Source: Solirubrobacteraceae bacterium (lineage in GTDB: Bacteria; Actinomycetota; Thermoleophilia; Solirubrobacterales; Solirubrobacteraceae). Taken from it: 8,284 nt of DNA. Position numbers and translations under genes: made by a program. The stretch spans positions 1-8,284 of the forward strand of contig JAICUS010000248.1 of NCBI GenBank assembly GCA_025935735.1. The letters are read 5' to 3'. The notes beneath the pieces are model-generated. The model did not search any database. It saw only the letters and a program-made list of their open reading frames with translations, and was not told the DNA's origin. Positions 1-7,152 of the stretch are shown piece by piece. How positions within the stretch are numbered: the first letter of the stretch is position 1; the number at the start of each line of letters is the position of its first letter.

Positions 1-167
1 CCGCAGCACACGTCCAGCACCGAGACGCCCGGGCCGATGCCCGCCCGCGCGGCCAGCGCCCGGATCTCGCCGGCGGACATGAAGCTCTCCTGGCCGACGT
101 ACTCGCCCGCGGACTCGCGGGCGCGGCGCAGCGCCCGCTCGAACGGCGCGCGGTCGTCCTGCCTCAT
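1..167 (-). CDS. Class I SAM-dependent methyltransferase, N-terminal part (cut by window edge)
   Basis: The first 55 residues of a protein that continues beyond the left edge. Residues 50-55 read VLDVCC and the next codon begins GG (glycine), giving the VLDxCCG form of methyltransferase motif I, the glycine-rich loop that binds S-adenosylmethionine. The preceding segment (GQESFM around residues 25-30, then an EIRALA helix) looks like the N-terminal cap helices of such enzymes. The ATG overlaps the TGA of the upstream phosphatidyltransferase/phosphatase fusion gene as ATGA, and there is no clear Shine-Dalgarno, so translation probably depends on coupling. The acceptor cannot be read from this fragment. 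It would be the second methyltransferase of the array. The family is fairly secure; the substrate is unknown. Confidence 0.8.
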   Translation of the reverse strand, partial: MRQDDRAPFERALRRARESAGEYVGQESFMSAGEIRALAARAGIGPGVSVLDVCC

Positions 168-2476
168 CGCGCGCTGAACGTGGTGAGGAACCGGTCGCGG
201 AAGTCCGCCATCCGCGTCACCGGCGCCTGCGGGCCCGGCAGCAGGCCGTCCTGCCAGCCCCAGGAGGCGATCTGGTCGGTGACCTTCGGATCGCCCGCGA
301 TGATCGACACGGGCACGTCGTGCGTCGCGTCGGCGCCGCTGACGAACGTCGCCGGCTGGTGGTCGCCCATGAGCAGCACGACCGTGTTCTTGGTGCCGTA
401 GCGGCGCACGAACGAGATCAGCGAGCCCATCGCGTACTGGATCGAGCGCCCGTAGGCGACCTTGGCCGTCGCCGGGTCGGCGAACAGTCCCGGCCGCGGG
501 AACTGGAGCGCCGGGACGTGGTCGAAGATCGTGCCGTCGCCCAGCTGGTCCCACGGCAGGATCCGCGGCACCTGCTCCCACGGGAAGTGGCTGGAGATCG
601 TGTCGATCTCGGCGAAGACGGGCCGGTGGTGCGGCTTGGCCAGCTCGTGGCGCTGGAGCGCGTAGAACGCGTACTGGTCGGGCGTCCGGTACAGGCCGAG
701 TCGGGTGCCGCGGTAGCCGAGGTTGTCGCGGTTGTAGATCTGCTCGTAGTGGTAGAAGCTCGACCCCTCCGGCCAGTCCTTGCGGTTGGCCGGCATGACG
801 CCGACGACGCGCCAGCCGGCACGCCGGAACGCCGTGGTCAGCGTGAGGCGCCGGCTGTGGATGAGCTGCGCGTAGCGGCGCTGGCCGTTGACCTGCAGGC
901 CCGACTGCAGCGTGGCGTGGGCCAGCCAGCTGAGGCCGCCGAACGTCGGCGAGGTGAGGAACGCGCTGCGCGAGGAGAAGCCCGCGGCCTGGAGCTGCGC
1001 CGTGCCCTTCTGCAGCAGCGCGTCGACGCCGGGCGCGAACGAGGAGCCCTGGACCGCGACCTGGCCGTAGCTCTCGACGAACACGACCAGCACGTCCTTG
1101 CCCCGCAGGCGGGTGAGCAGCCGGTTCCCGGGAACGGACGCGAAGCGGTCGTGGGCGATCTGCGGCGCGAACTTCGCCCTGTCCCCGAGCCCGGCCCGGA
1201 CCGCGTGCACCTCGTGCAGCGCCAGCGCGGTGGCGCTCGAGGTGGCGACGGGCGCGTCGGCGACCCGCAGCGCCAGCCACAGCACGCCCAGGCCGGCCGC
1301 GACGCGCAGCGCCCATCCGCGGTGGCCGGCCGCGACCCGCGTCACGCGCCACAGCGCCACGACCGGCACGGCCAGGAACGCCAGCAGCGCGACCGCGATG
1401 CCGGCGACCGCCAGATACGCCTTCGCCGCGCCGATCCCGATCCGCAGCGTGTCGATGCCGACGCCCACGTACCCCGAGTCGTCGACGGGGTCGAAGCGCC
1501 GGTCGAACGCCATGAAGAAGCCGACGTCGAGCAGCTTCACCAGCACGAGCGCGCTCAGCACCGCGCCCGCGAGCACCACCAGCACGCGGCGCGGCAACGG
1601 CGGCAGCACGACGGCCAGGCCGAGGAAGACGAGCAGCTCGAGCGGGATCCGGACGAACGCGCCGAGCGTGAAGCGGCTCGGCTGGTCCGGGGCGATCAGG
1701 ACGACCCAGACGAGCGCCAGCGCGAGCACGGTCAGCCCCACGGCGACGTCGGCGGGCAGCGGCCGGCGCTCGCCCGCGTGCTCGCGGCGCCGCCACAGCC
1801 ACCACGCGCACTCCCCCATCGACGCGGCCAGCGCCGCCAGCGCGACGGCCAGCAGCACCTGCACGAGCGCCAGGGGCAGGACGTCGGCGGCCGCGACGGT
1901 GAGCACGATCCCCTGCGCCGCCGCCACCACCCGGCGCCAGCGGCGCGGCGGCAGCGGCACGCGCATCCACGGCAGCAGCCACTCGCCGGCCAGGAAGACG
2001 TAGCGCGCGGCGCCGATCGCCAGCACCCACGCGCCGGCCAGGGGCGCCACGTAGACGCTGAGGGCGAGGATCAGGAACGCGTCGACCTCGCCGTCGAAGC
2101 GCGCGCCCAGCGCGGTCACCCCGCCGGTGCGCCGGGCCAGCGGCCCGTCGACCGCGTCCAGGACGAGCGCGACCGCGGCGAGCGAGACGAGCAGCGCGAC
2201 CGGCGTGTCGCGGGCGAACGAGTCCGCGACCAGCGCGGCGATGCCGACGGCCAGGGACGCCCGGGCGAGCGTCACCCACGAGGGCAGCCCGAGGCGGTCG
2301 GCGCGGCTGCGCGCCAGCCCGCGGCCCAGCGCGGTCGCCATGACCAGCGCGCAGGCGACCCCGACCCGCCAGCCGGCCTCGCCGAGCCCGGCGGTCGCCG
2401 CCAGGACCGCGAGCAGCACCACCTGGGCGACCAGCCCGATCGCCGGCACGGCCCGGACCGCCCAGCGTGTCCTCAT
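164..2476 (-). CDS. CDP-alcohol phosphatidyltransferase fused to an alkaline-phosphatase-superfamily (LTA-synthase/sulfatase-like) domain
   Basis: A 770-residue membrane protein with two parts. Residues 1-230 are a CDP-alcohol phosphatidyltransferase: D107-x2-D110-G111-x2-A114-R115-x8-G124-x3-D128-x3-D132 matches the family signature exactly, within hydrophobic helices. This family joins a CDP-linked lipid or alcohol to an acceptor alcohol and releases CMP. More membrane helices follow at about 245-263, 275-315, 350-378 and 388-404. Residues 460-770 form a probably extracytoplasmic phosphatase/sulfatase-fold domain, with E468 (FVESYG), H630 (SSHFPW) and D705-H706 (GDHQP) as likely metal ligands, and S516 or T511 as candidate nucleophile in a segment resembling the LtaS nucleophile loop. 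The ATG at 2476 overlaps the reductase stop as ATGA, and AGGA lies just upstream. The open frame extends 89 codons further upstream, but that stretch is arginine-rich, out-of-frame reading of the reductase gene. Suggested role (inference): making, then processing or transferring, a phospho-alcohol headgroup at the membrane. Confidence 0.88.
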   Translation of the reverse strand: MRTRWAVRAVPAIGLVAQVVLLAVLAATAGLGEAGWRVGVACALVMATALGRGLARSRADRLGLPSWVTLARASLAVGIAALVADSFARDTPVALLVSLAAVALVLDAVDGPLARRTGGVTALGARFDGEVDAFLILALSVYVAPLAGAWVLAIGAARYVFLAGEWLLPWMRVPLPPRRWRRVVAAAQGIVLTVAAADVLPLALVQVLLAVALAALAASMGECAWWLWRRREHAGERRPLPADVAVGLTVLALALVWVVLIAPDQPSRFTLGAFVRIPLELLVFLGLAVVLPPLPRRVLVVLAGAVLSALVLVKLLDVGFFMAFDRRFDPVDDSGYVGVGIDTLRIGIGAAKAYLAVAGIAVALLAFLAVPVVALWRVTRVAAGHRGWALRVAAGLGVLWLALRVADAPVATSSATALALHEVHAVRAGLGDRAKFAPQIAHDRFASVPGNRLLTRLRGKDVLVVFVESYGQVAVQGSSFAPGVDALLQKGTAQLQAAGFSSRSAFLTSPTFGGLSWLAHATLQSGLQVNGQRRYAQLIHSRRLTLTTAFRRAGWRVVGVMPANRKDWPEGSSFYHYEQIYNRDNLGYRGTRLGLYRTPDQYAFYALQRHELAKPHHRPVFAEIDTISSHFPWEQVPRILPWDQLGDGTIFDHVPALQFPRPGLFADPATAKVAYGRSIQYAMGSLISFVRRYGTKNTVVLLMGDHQPATFVSGADATHDVPVSIIAGDPKVTDQIASWGWQDGLLPGPQAPVTRMADFRDRFLTTFSAR

Positions 2477-3162
2477 CCGTCCTGGAACCTCGAGGAGAGG
2501 GCGTAGCGCAGCAGCACGACGTCGCCGATCTGCTTGACCTCGGCGAGCGACGCGCGCCGGCCCGCGTGCCAGGGGAAGCGCCCGTCGCTGACGAAGCGCG
2601 GGGCCTGCGAGTCGCCCACGAAGAACGGCGCGACGACGAGCTGCAACTCGTCGACGAGGTCGCCGGACAGGAACTGGGTGTGCACGATGCCGCCGCCCTC
2701 GACCATCAGCCGCTCCACGCCGCGGTCGGCGAGGTCGTCGCACAGCCGGCGCATGCGCACCCGCCGGCCGGCGTCCACGACCGTCGCCGCGCGCCCGAGC
2801 CGGCGGCGCGCGTCGGCCACCCGCCCGCTGGAGGTGTAGACGAGCTTCTCCACCTCGCCGGCGGTGAAGAAGTTCGACTCCGCGTCGAGGTCCGCCCGCT
2901 CGGTCACGGTGATCTTCATCGGCGACGGCGGGAGCCCGCGGGCGGTGCGGGCCTCGCGGCGCTCGGGCGAGCGGACCAGCAGCCGCGGGTTGTCGGTGCG
3001 CACGGTGACCGCGCCGATCAGGATCGCGTCGCTGGAGGCGCGCACCTCGTCGACGCGCTCGAAGTCCGCGGCGTTGGACAGCGCGAGCCGCGGCGTGCGG
3101 TCGCCCAGGTAGCCGTCGAGCGACACGCAGCAGCTCAGCGTCGTGTACGGGCGCTCAGCCAC
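2473..3162 (-). CDS. RibD C-terminal-type pyrimidine reductase (dihydrofolate reductase superfamily), stand-alone
   Basis: A 229-residue cytosolic protein made only of the RibD C-terminal / DHFR-like reductase domain. This domain normally uses NADPH to reduce the ribosylamino group of a diaminopyrimidine 5'-phosphate in riboflavin synthesis. Visible landmarks are SLDGYLG (residues 14-20, substrate/cofactor loop), DAILIGAVTVRTDNPRLLV (45-63), VEGGG (154-158, nucleotide-binding glycine loop) and LVDELQLVVAP (169-179). The deaminase domain that precedes this domain in bacterial RibD is absent, so the architecture resembles archaeal and fungal stand-alone reductases. The start is GTG, with GCGAGG five bases upstream, overlapping the flippase-like gene by 8 bp. 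The stop overlaps the next ATG. In this neighbourhood it is more likely a pathway-specific paralogue acting on a pyrimidine or pterin intermediate than the housekeeping riboflavin enzyme, but the sequence does not settle that. Confidence 0.88.
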   Translation of the reverse strand: MAERPYTTLSCCVSLDGYLGDRTPRLALSNAADFERVDEVRASSDAILIGAVTVRTDNPRLLVRSPERREARTARGLPPSPMKITVTERADLDAESNFFTAGEVEKLVYTSSGRVADARRRLGRAATVVDAGRRVRMRRLCDDLADRGVERLMVEGGGIVHTQFLSGDLVDELQLVVAPFFVGDSQAPRFVSDGRFPWHAGRRASLAEVKQIGDVVLLRYALSSRFQDG

Positions 3163-4105
3163 GGCGGCCTCGCAGCCAGCCGGCGGCGAGCACCGCGGCG
3201 CCGGGCAGGGTGGCGACGAAGACCATCACGCCATATACGACAGCGGTGGCGACGCCGCGTGACGCTCCCAGCCCGACGGCGGCGAACGCCCACGCCGTCA
3301 TGCCCTCGCGCGGCCCCCAGCCGCCGACGTTGGGCAACGCCGCGGCCAGCAGCACGAGCAGCGCCAGCGGCACCATCCGGGACGGCGGCGCGCTCGCCCC
3401 CGCGGTCTGCGCGGCGATCAGGAACGTGAGCGTGTGGCCGGCGACCACCAGCGCCGACGCGAGCGCGACCACCGGCCAGGCGCGCCGGGCCAGCACCGCG
3501 CGCAGGTCGCCGGCGACGGCGCGGCGCACCCGCGGCCACGCGCGGGTCGTGAGCGCGACCGCGGCCAGCGCGAGCAGCAGCGCCAGCGCGATGTACGGCG
3601 CGAGGCGCTGTACGGGCGACGGCAGGGCGAGCAGCACGGCGAGCGTGAGGACGGCCTGCACGACCTGCCCGGCCGAGCGCTCCCAGGCCACGGCGCGCAG
3701 CCCGCGGCCGAGGTCGCGGCTGTCGCGGCCGTGGCTGACGCCGCGGTGGACGTCGCCCAGCACGCCGCCGGGCAGTGCGACGTTGAGGAACAGCGAGCGG
3801 TAGTAGGCGGCGACGGCGGTGCCCAGCGGCAGGTCGAGCCCGAGGCCGCGCGCCACGGTCCGCCAGCGCCAGGCGCAGCACACGGTGGTCAGCGCGGCGA
3901 GGCCGGCCGCGGCGGCCAGCGCACCGGCGTTCACCATGCGCAGCCCGTCGAGGAACGGCCCCGTCCCCAGACGCCAGAGCAGGACGGCGAACGTCCCGGC
4001 CGGCACCGCGATGCGGGCCAGCCGCCAGGCGCCTGCGCCGCCGCGCCGGGCGCGCGGCCGGACGCGCGTTCCACCGATGGTCCGGCGGGCCTCGGCCATC
4101 GTCAC
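3155..4105 (-). CDS. Flippase-like integral membrane protein, LPG synthase TM / UPF0104 (YbhN/AglD-like) family
   Basis: About 316 residues, with seven or eight hydrophobic segments (roughly 28-45, 58-80, 148-162, 168-186, 210-235, 244-262, 270-292, 293-311). Family hallmarks are LPGGVLGDVHRG (111-122), a following WERSAGQ segment (141-147), and NVGGWGPREG (259-268) before the last helices. This matches the membrane half of lysylphosphatidylglycerol synthase (MprF), which moves lipids across the membrane. Stand-alone members are thought to flip or help transfer lipid-linked sugars or phospholipids, and no lysyl-transferase domain is present. The GTG at 4105 overlaps the upstream stop as GTGA. 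An ATG two codons later (4099) is equally possible, and neither has a clear Shine-Dalgarno. Between a glycosyltransferase/methyltransferase pair and a phosphatidyltransferase, it plausibly handles the lipid-linked product (inference). Confidence 0.87.
   Translation of the reverse strand: MTMAEARRTIGGTRVRPRARRGGAGAWRLARIAVPAGTFAVLLWRLGTGPFLDGLRMVNAGALAAAAGLAALTTVCCAWRWRTVARGLGLDLPLGTAVAAYYRSLFLNVALPGGVLGDVHRGVSHGRDSRDLGRGLRAVAWERSAGQVVQAVLTLAVLLALPSPVQRLAPYIALALLLALAAVALTTRAWPRVRRAVAGDLRAVLARRAWPVVALASALVVAGHTLTFLIAAQTAGASAPPSRMVPLALLVLLAAALPNVGGWGPREGMTAWAFAAVGLGASRGVATAVVYGVMVFVATLPGAAVLAAGWLRGRRG
3168..3173 (-). promoter_or_regulatory. Ribosome binding site of the RibD-type reductase
   Basis: On the minus strand GCGAGG lies five bases before the GTG at 3162, inside the 3' end of the flippase-like gene. 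It supports the GTG start, because no ATG is suitably placed and residues just after it already match the family N-terminus. Confidence 0.5.
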
Positions 4106-4857
4106 GGCAGCACCAGCAGGTCGGCGTGGTCGACGGTCACCGCGAGGATGCCGGCAGCGGCCTGGGCGAGGCGCCGCTCCCGGTAGTCGGCGGCCTCGGC
4201 GGCCAGCCCCGGCTCCTGCTCGCAGGCGGCCGCGAGCCAGCCCTCGAGCCACTCGGCCGCCAGCCCCGCCTCGGCCGGACCGAGGCGCCACGGGCTCGGC
4301 CGGACCAGGACCTCCGGGCCGTGGATCCGGGCGAAGGCGGCGGTGACGGCGTCCGGGCCGAGCAGGCCGTTGCGGTGCTGGTGGGCGTTGAACGCGTCGG
4401 CGATGCGCGCGTCGAGCGGCTCCGCCGGGCTGAGCGCGACGCGGCCGGCGACGGTGAGCGCGAGCAGCAGCGGGATGCCCGCGCAGGCGGCGAGCAGCCC
4501 GGCGAGCTCGTCCGCGGTCAGCAGGTCGAGCAGCGCCGAGGCGGTGACGAGGCTCGCGCCCGCGAGGTCCTCGGCGGTCAGCCGCGTGATATCGGAGCAC
4601 CGCGTCTCCACACCCTCCGCGAGCGCGAGGAGATCGGGGTCGCGGTCGTGCACGACCCAGTGCTGCGGCCCGGGCAGCCGCGGCGCGAGCCAGCGCCCCA
4701 TCGAGCCGCTGCCGCCGCCGAGGTCGTGGATCGCGTGCGGCCCCGGGCCGAGGCGCCGGGCGAGCCGCTCGGCCAGCTCCGTCGAGCGCGCCGCGGCGTC
4801 GGCCGGCTCGCGCAGCGCGAGCCACTGCGGGCTGACGCGGACGGCCGTCACGCTCAT
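4102..4857 (-). CDS. Class I SAM-dependent methyltransferase
   Basis: A 251-residue soluble protein. Residues 43-56 contain the SAM-binding glycine loop, with D45-L-G-G-G-S-G, followed by a beta strand ending in VVHDRDPDLL, whose acidic residue normally holds the ribose of SAM. LVTASALLDLLT is a likely motif III/IV strand. The C-terminal half (HQHRNGLLGPDAV onward, plus a WRLGPAEAGLAAEWLEGW segment) looks like the variable substrate region and I cannot assign an acceptor. The ATG overlaps the glycosyltransferase stop as ATGA and has a strong GGAGG seven bases upstream. Its stop overlaps the flippase-like GTG. Position directly after a glycosyltransferase suggests action on the same small molecule or sugar (inference). 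Confidence 0.86.
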   Translation of the reverse strand: MSVTAVRVSPQWLALREPADAAARSTELAERLARRLGPGPHAIHDLGGGSGSMGRWLAPRLPGPQHWVVHDRDPDLLALAEGVETRCSDITRLTAEDLAGASLVTASALLDLLTADELAGLLAACAGIPLLLALTVAGRVALSPAEPLDARIADAFNAHQHRNGLLGPDAVTAAFARIHGPEVLVRPSPWRLGPAEAGLAAEWLEGWLAAACEQEPGLAAEAADYRERRLAQAAAGILAVTVDHADLLVLP

Positions 4858-5822
4858 CGGGCCGCCTCCGCGAGGGGGCGCGCCGCGTCCGCCAGCACGC
4901 CGGCGACGACGCTCGCAGTGGCGTCCCAGCCGAGCAGCGTCTCGCGGCGCGCCCGGGCGGCCCGGCGCAGGCGGGCGCGGAGGCCGGCGTCGGTGAGCCA
5001 GCTCCGCAGCGCGGCGCCGAGGGCTGCCGGGTCGCCGGGCGCGACGAGGAGGCCGCCGTGGCCGAGCGCCTCGCGCACGCCGCCGACGTCGGCGGCGAGT
5101 ACCGGGATGCCGCGGGCGAGCGCCTCGGTGACGACCATGCCGTAGGTCTCGGCGTGCGAGGCGAGCACGAGCAGGTCGGCGGCGGCGTACGCGCGGTCGA
5201 GCTGCGCGCCGACCAGCGGGCCCGGGAAGCGCACGCGGGCCGGCGCGCGGTGGCGGACGGCAGCGGCGAACGCCGGATCGCGGTCGAGGCTGCCGGCGCA
5301 GGTGCAGCTCCAGGACAGCTCGTCGACGGTGGCGAGCGCGTCGAGCAGGACGTCGTGCCCCTTGCCGGGCGTCACCGCCGCGACGCACAGCAGCGCGTCG
5401 CCCGCCGGCGAGCCCGCCACCGGCTCGGCCGGGTCGACGCCCGGCTGCGCCACATGAGCCGGCACGCCGTACAGCTCCCCGAGCCGCCACCGGCTCCATT
5501 CGCTCGTCGCGATCACCGCGGTCGCCGCCTGCAAGACCGCGCGCTCGCGGGCGTCGGCGAACGGCATGTGCACCAGCACGACCTGTCGCAGCCGCTCCGC
5601 GTGCGGCACGAGCACCTCGGGCGCCGGCGACGCGATCAGCCCGTCCAGCAGCGCGACAGCGCCGTCCGGCAGCTCTGCGACGGCGCCCGCGCCGACGTGC
5701 TCGCGCACCGTCCAACCGAGCGCCCGCAGCTCGTCGCGGACGCGGCGGTCGTACGTGTTGCCGCCGCTCGGCCGCGCCGGGTCGCCGAGCCCCGCGGGGA
5801 CGATGAAGTGGACCTCGGTCAC
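4854..5822 (-). CDS. Glycosyltransferase family 4 (GT-B fold)
   Basis: A 322-residue cytosolic, retaining-type glycosyltransferase. The N-terminal Rossmann half opens with [12 protein letters not shown] and [10 protein letters not shown] (19-28), the acceptor side. The C-terminal half has [11 protein letters not shown] (147-157, phosphate-binding region) and ETYGMVVTE (225-233), the E-x7-E motif that grips the nucleotide-sugar donor, followed by [16 protein letters not shown]. It is slightly short for GT4. I chose the GTG at 5822 because it overlaps the upstream stop as GTGA and the next residues form the first beta strand. An ATG at 5846 would add only eight residues. The donor and acceptor are not readable. 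The array context suggests a small-molecule or lipid-linked acceptor rather than bulk polysaccharide (inference). Confidence 0.88.
   Translation of the reverse strand: MTEVHFIVPAGLGDPARPSGGNTYDRRVRDELRALGWTVREHVGAGAVAELPDGAVALLDGLIASPAPEVLVPHAERLRQVVLVHMPFADARERAVLQAATAVIATSEWSRWRLGELYGVPAHVAQPGVDPAEPVAGSPAGDALLCVAAVTPGKGHDVLLDALATVDELSWSCTCAGSLDRDPAFAAAVRHRAPARVRFPGPLVGAQLDRAYAAADLLVLASHAETYGMVVTEALARGIPVLAADVGGVREALGHGGLLVAPGDPAALGAALRSWLTDAGLRARLRRAARARRETLLGWDATASVVAGVLADAARPLAEAAR
4865..4869 (-). promoter_or_regulatory. Ribosome binding site of the 251-residue methyltransferase
   Basis: On the minus strand GGAGG sits seven bases before the ATG at 4857, within the end of the glycosyltransferase gene. 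It fixes the methyltransferase start and rules out the much longer open frame that continues upstream. Confidence 0.65.
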
Positions 5823-6187
5823 AGCGGCCGCTCGTAGCTCGCCCATGCCACATGGGACTCCCGCAGCGTCACGGCTATTCCGGCGAGCCCCTGCCCGCCG
5901 AAGCGGTCGGCGATCCGGTCGGCGACGAGCCGGGCCAGCACCTCGGTGGTGGTGTTGAAGTCGAGCTCGTCGTCGAGGTTGCGGTAGCTCAGCTCGCCGA
6001 CCACCGCGTGCAGGACCTCGGCCGCCCGGCCGATGTCCACCACGATCCCGTCGGCGTCGAGCTCCGCGCGGCGGAACGTCACGTCGACCACGTAGGTCGC
6101 GCCGTGCAGCCGCTGCGCCGGCCCGAACACCTCGCCGCGCAGGCTGTGGGCGATCATCATGTGGTCGCGGACCGTCACGCTGAACAC
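5819..6187 (-). CDS. 6-pyruvoyl-tetrahydropterin synthase / QueD homologue lacking canonical catalytic residues
   Basis: A 122-residue single-domain T-fold protein, the usual QueD/PTPS length. The fold is recognisable from the N-terminal strand ending in IAHSL (H14), RLHG (H28), [16 protein letters not shown] (46-53), [14 protein letters not shown] (79-92) and the C-terminal strand with E110, the position that anchors the pterin ring. Against E. coli QueD, as I recall it, the catalytic cysteine aligns with A24, the third zinc histidine of HGH is A30, and the Asp-His of LDHHYLN align with S67 and Y68. Carboxytetrahydropterin or pyruvoyltetrahydropterin synthesis by the standard mechanism is therefore unlikely, although pterin-like binding may persist. 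The GTG at 6187 is preferred: GAGGGGG lies seven bases upstream and the reading MFSVTV matches the family start. It overlaps the dehydrogenase gene by 13 bp, and its stop overlaps the glycosyltransferase start. Confidence 0.88.
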   Translation of the reverse strand: MFSVTVRDHMMIAHSLRGEVFGPAQRLHGATYVVDVTFRRAELDADGIVVDIGRAAEVLHAVVGELSYRNLDDELDFNTTTEVLARLVADRIADRFGGQGLAGIAVTLRESHVAWASYERPL

Positions 6188-7152
6188 GCGCCGGCCCCCT
6201 CGTAGGTGATCGAGTGACACAGCGCCGGCAGGCTCCCGTCGGCCAGGCGCGGCATCACGCCGGGCAGCTCGGCGAAGCGCGACTCGCCGGTCAGCAGCGC
6301 GTCGAACGCGGGGTCGCGCAGCAGCTCGAGCGCGAGCGCGAGCCGGTCGGCCGTCGTGCGCCGCGCCGCCCGCGCCGGCGACACCGTCCCGACCTGGCTG
6401 GCCCGCAGCCCGAGGCGCCCCGAATGGAACGCGCCGCCGAGCGACAGCTGGACCTCGGCGTCGCCGTACCAGCTGAGCTCCAGCACCGTGGCCTCGGGCC
6501 CGAGCAGCTCCAGGGAGCGCTGGAGCCCGGCCGCGGTCGCGCTCGTGTGCACGACCAGGTCGCGCCCGCCGGCGGCCTCGTCCGGGTGCGCGAAGCGCGC
6601 GCCGAGGGCCCGCGCCACCTCGGCCCGCGAGGCGTCCACGTCGACGAGCGTGACCTCCACCCCCGGGAAGCGGGCGAGCAGGCGGGCGACGCAGCAGCCG
6701 ACCATCCCGGCGCCGACGACGGCCACCCGGTCGCCGACCAGCGGCGCGGCATCCCACAGGGCGTTGACGGCGGTCTCCACCGTGCCGGCGAGCACCGCGC
6801 GGGCCGGCGGCACGTCGTCGGGCACGACGGTCACGGCGCCGGCCGGCACCACGTACGCCGTCTGATGCGGATACAGGCAGAAGACCGTGCGCCCGCGCAG
6901 CTCCGGCGGCCCCTCCTCGACGGCGCCGACGTTCAGGTAGCCGTACTTGACCGGCCCCGGGAACTCGCCCTCCTGGAACGGCGCCCGCGGCGGCACGCCG
7001 CCGCGGAACACCAGCGTCTCGGTGCCGCGGCTGACCGCGGACCGCAGCGTCCGGACGACCACGTCGCCGCGCCCCGGCTCAGGCAGTGCGGCCGGCCGGA
7101 TCTCGCCGCAGCCGGGTGTGCGGAGCCAGAACGCTTGTGCGTTGTCGAGCAC
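6175..7152 (-). CDS. Medium-chain dehydrogenase/reductase ('zinc-binding alcohol dehydrogenase' family) without obvious catalytic zinc ligands
   Basis: A 325-residue NAD(P)-dependent oxidoreductase. Residues 1-120 are the GroES-like domain. GAGMVG (147-152), followed by a beta strand ending TLVDVD, is the Rossmann nucleotide site, and acidic residues after the second strand favour NAD(H). The region that normally carries the first catalytic zinc cysteine reads SAVSRGTE (38-45), and the usual GHE histidine region reads KYGYLNVG (69-76), so the classical zinc site seems absent. BchC-like members of the superfamily show a similar SRGTE signature. The start is set at GTG 7152, because [13 protein letters not shown] is the expected first strand and the frame further upstream is arginine-rich noise. 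There is no Shine-Dalgarno, but a possible promoter ends about nine bases away. It is first in the array and may oxidise or reduce a sugar or side-chain alcohol (inference). Confidence 0.85.
   Translation of the reverse strand: MLDNAQAFWLRTPGCGEIRPAALPEPGRGDVVVRTLRSAVSRGTETLVFRGGVPPRAPFQEGEFPGPVKYGYLNVGAVEEGPPELRGRTVFCLYPHQTAYVVPAGAVTVVPDDVPPARAVLAGTVETAVNALWDAAPLVGDRVAVVGAGMVGCCVARLLARFPGVEVTLVDVDASRAEVARALGARFAHPDEAAGGRDLVVHTSATAAGLQRSLELLGPEATVLELSWYGDAEVQLSLGGAFHSGRLGLRASQVGTVSPARAARRTTADRLALALELLRDPAFDALLTGESRFAELPGVMPRLADGSLPALCHSITYEGAGACSA
6195..6201 (-). promoter_or_regulatory. Ribosome binding site of the PTPS homologue
   Basis: On the minus strand GAGGGGG lies seven bases ahead of the GTG at 6187. 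It decides for this start over the second in-frame GTG at 6178, which would be about 16 bases away. The site is inside the last codons of the dehydrogenase gene. Confidence 0.65.

Noticed and set aside
320..2506. A 728-residue open frame on the plus strand opposite the phosphatidyltransferase/phosphatase gene
   Set aside because: Its product is almost all Arg, Gly, Asp, Glu, Gln and His with no domain pattern. It is the expected antisense shadow in very GC-rich coding DNA, and the opposite strand has clear conserved motifs.
2477..2743. An 89-residue N-terminal extension of the phosphatidyltransferase fusion
   Set aside because: The extension is arginine-rich out-of-frame reading of the reductase gene. 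The ATG at 2476 forms an ATGA overlap and begins a normal membrane protein.
4858..5853. Long upstream extension of the methyltransferase frame
   Set aside because: It is arginine/glycine-rich shadow sequence of the glycosyltransferase. A strong GGAGG seven bases before the ATG at 4857 fixes the true start.
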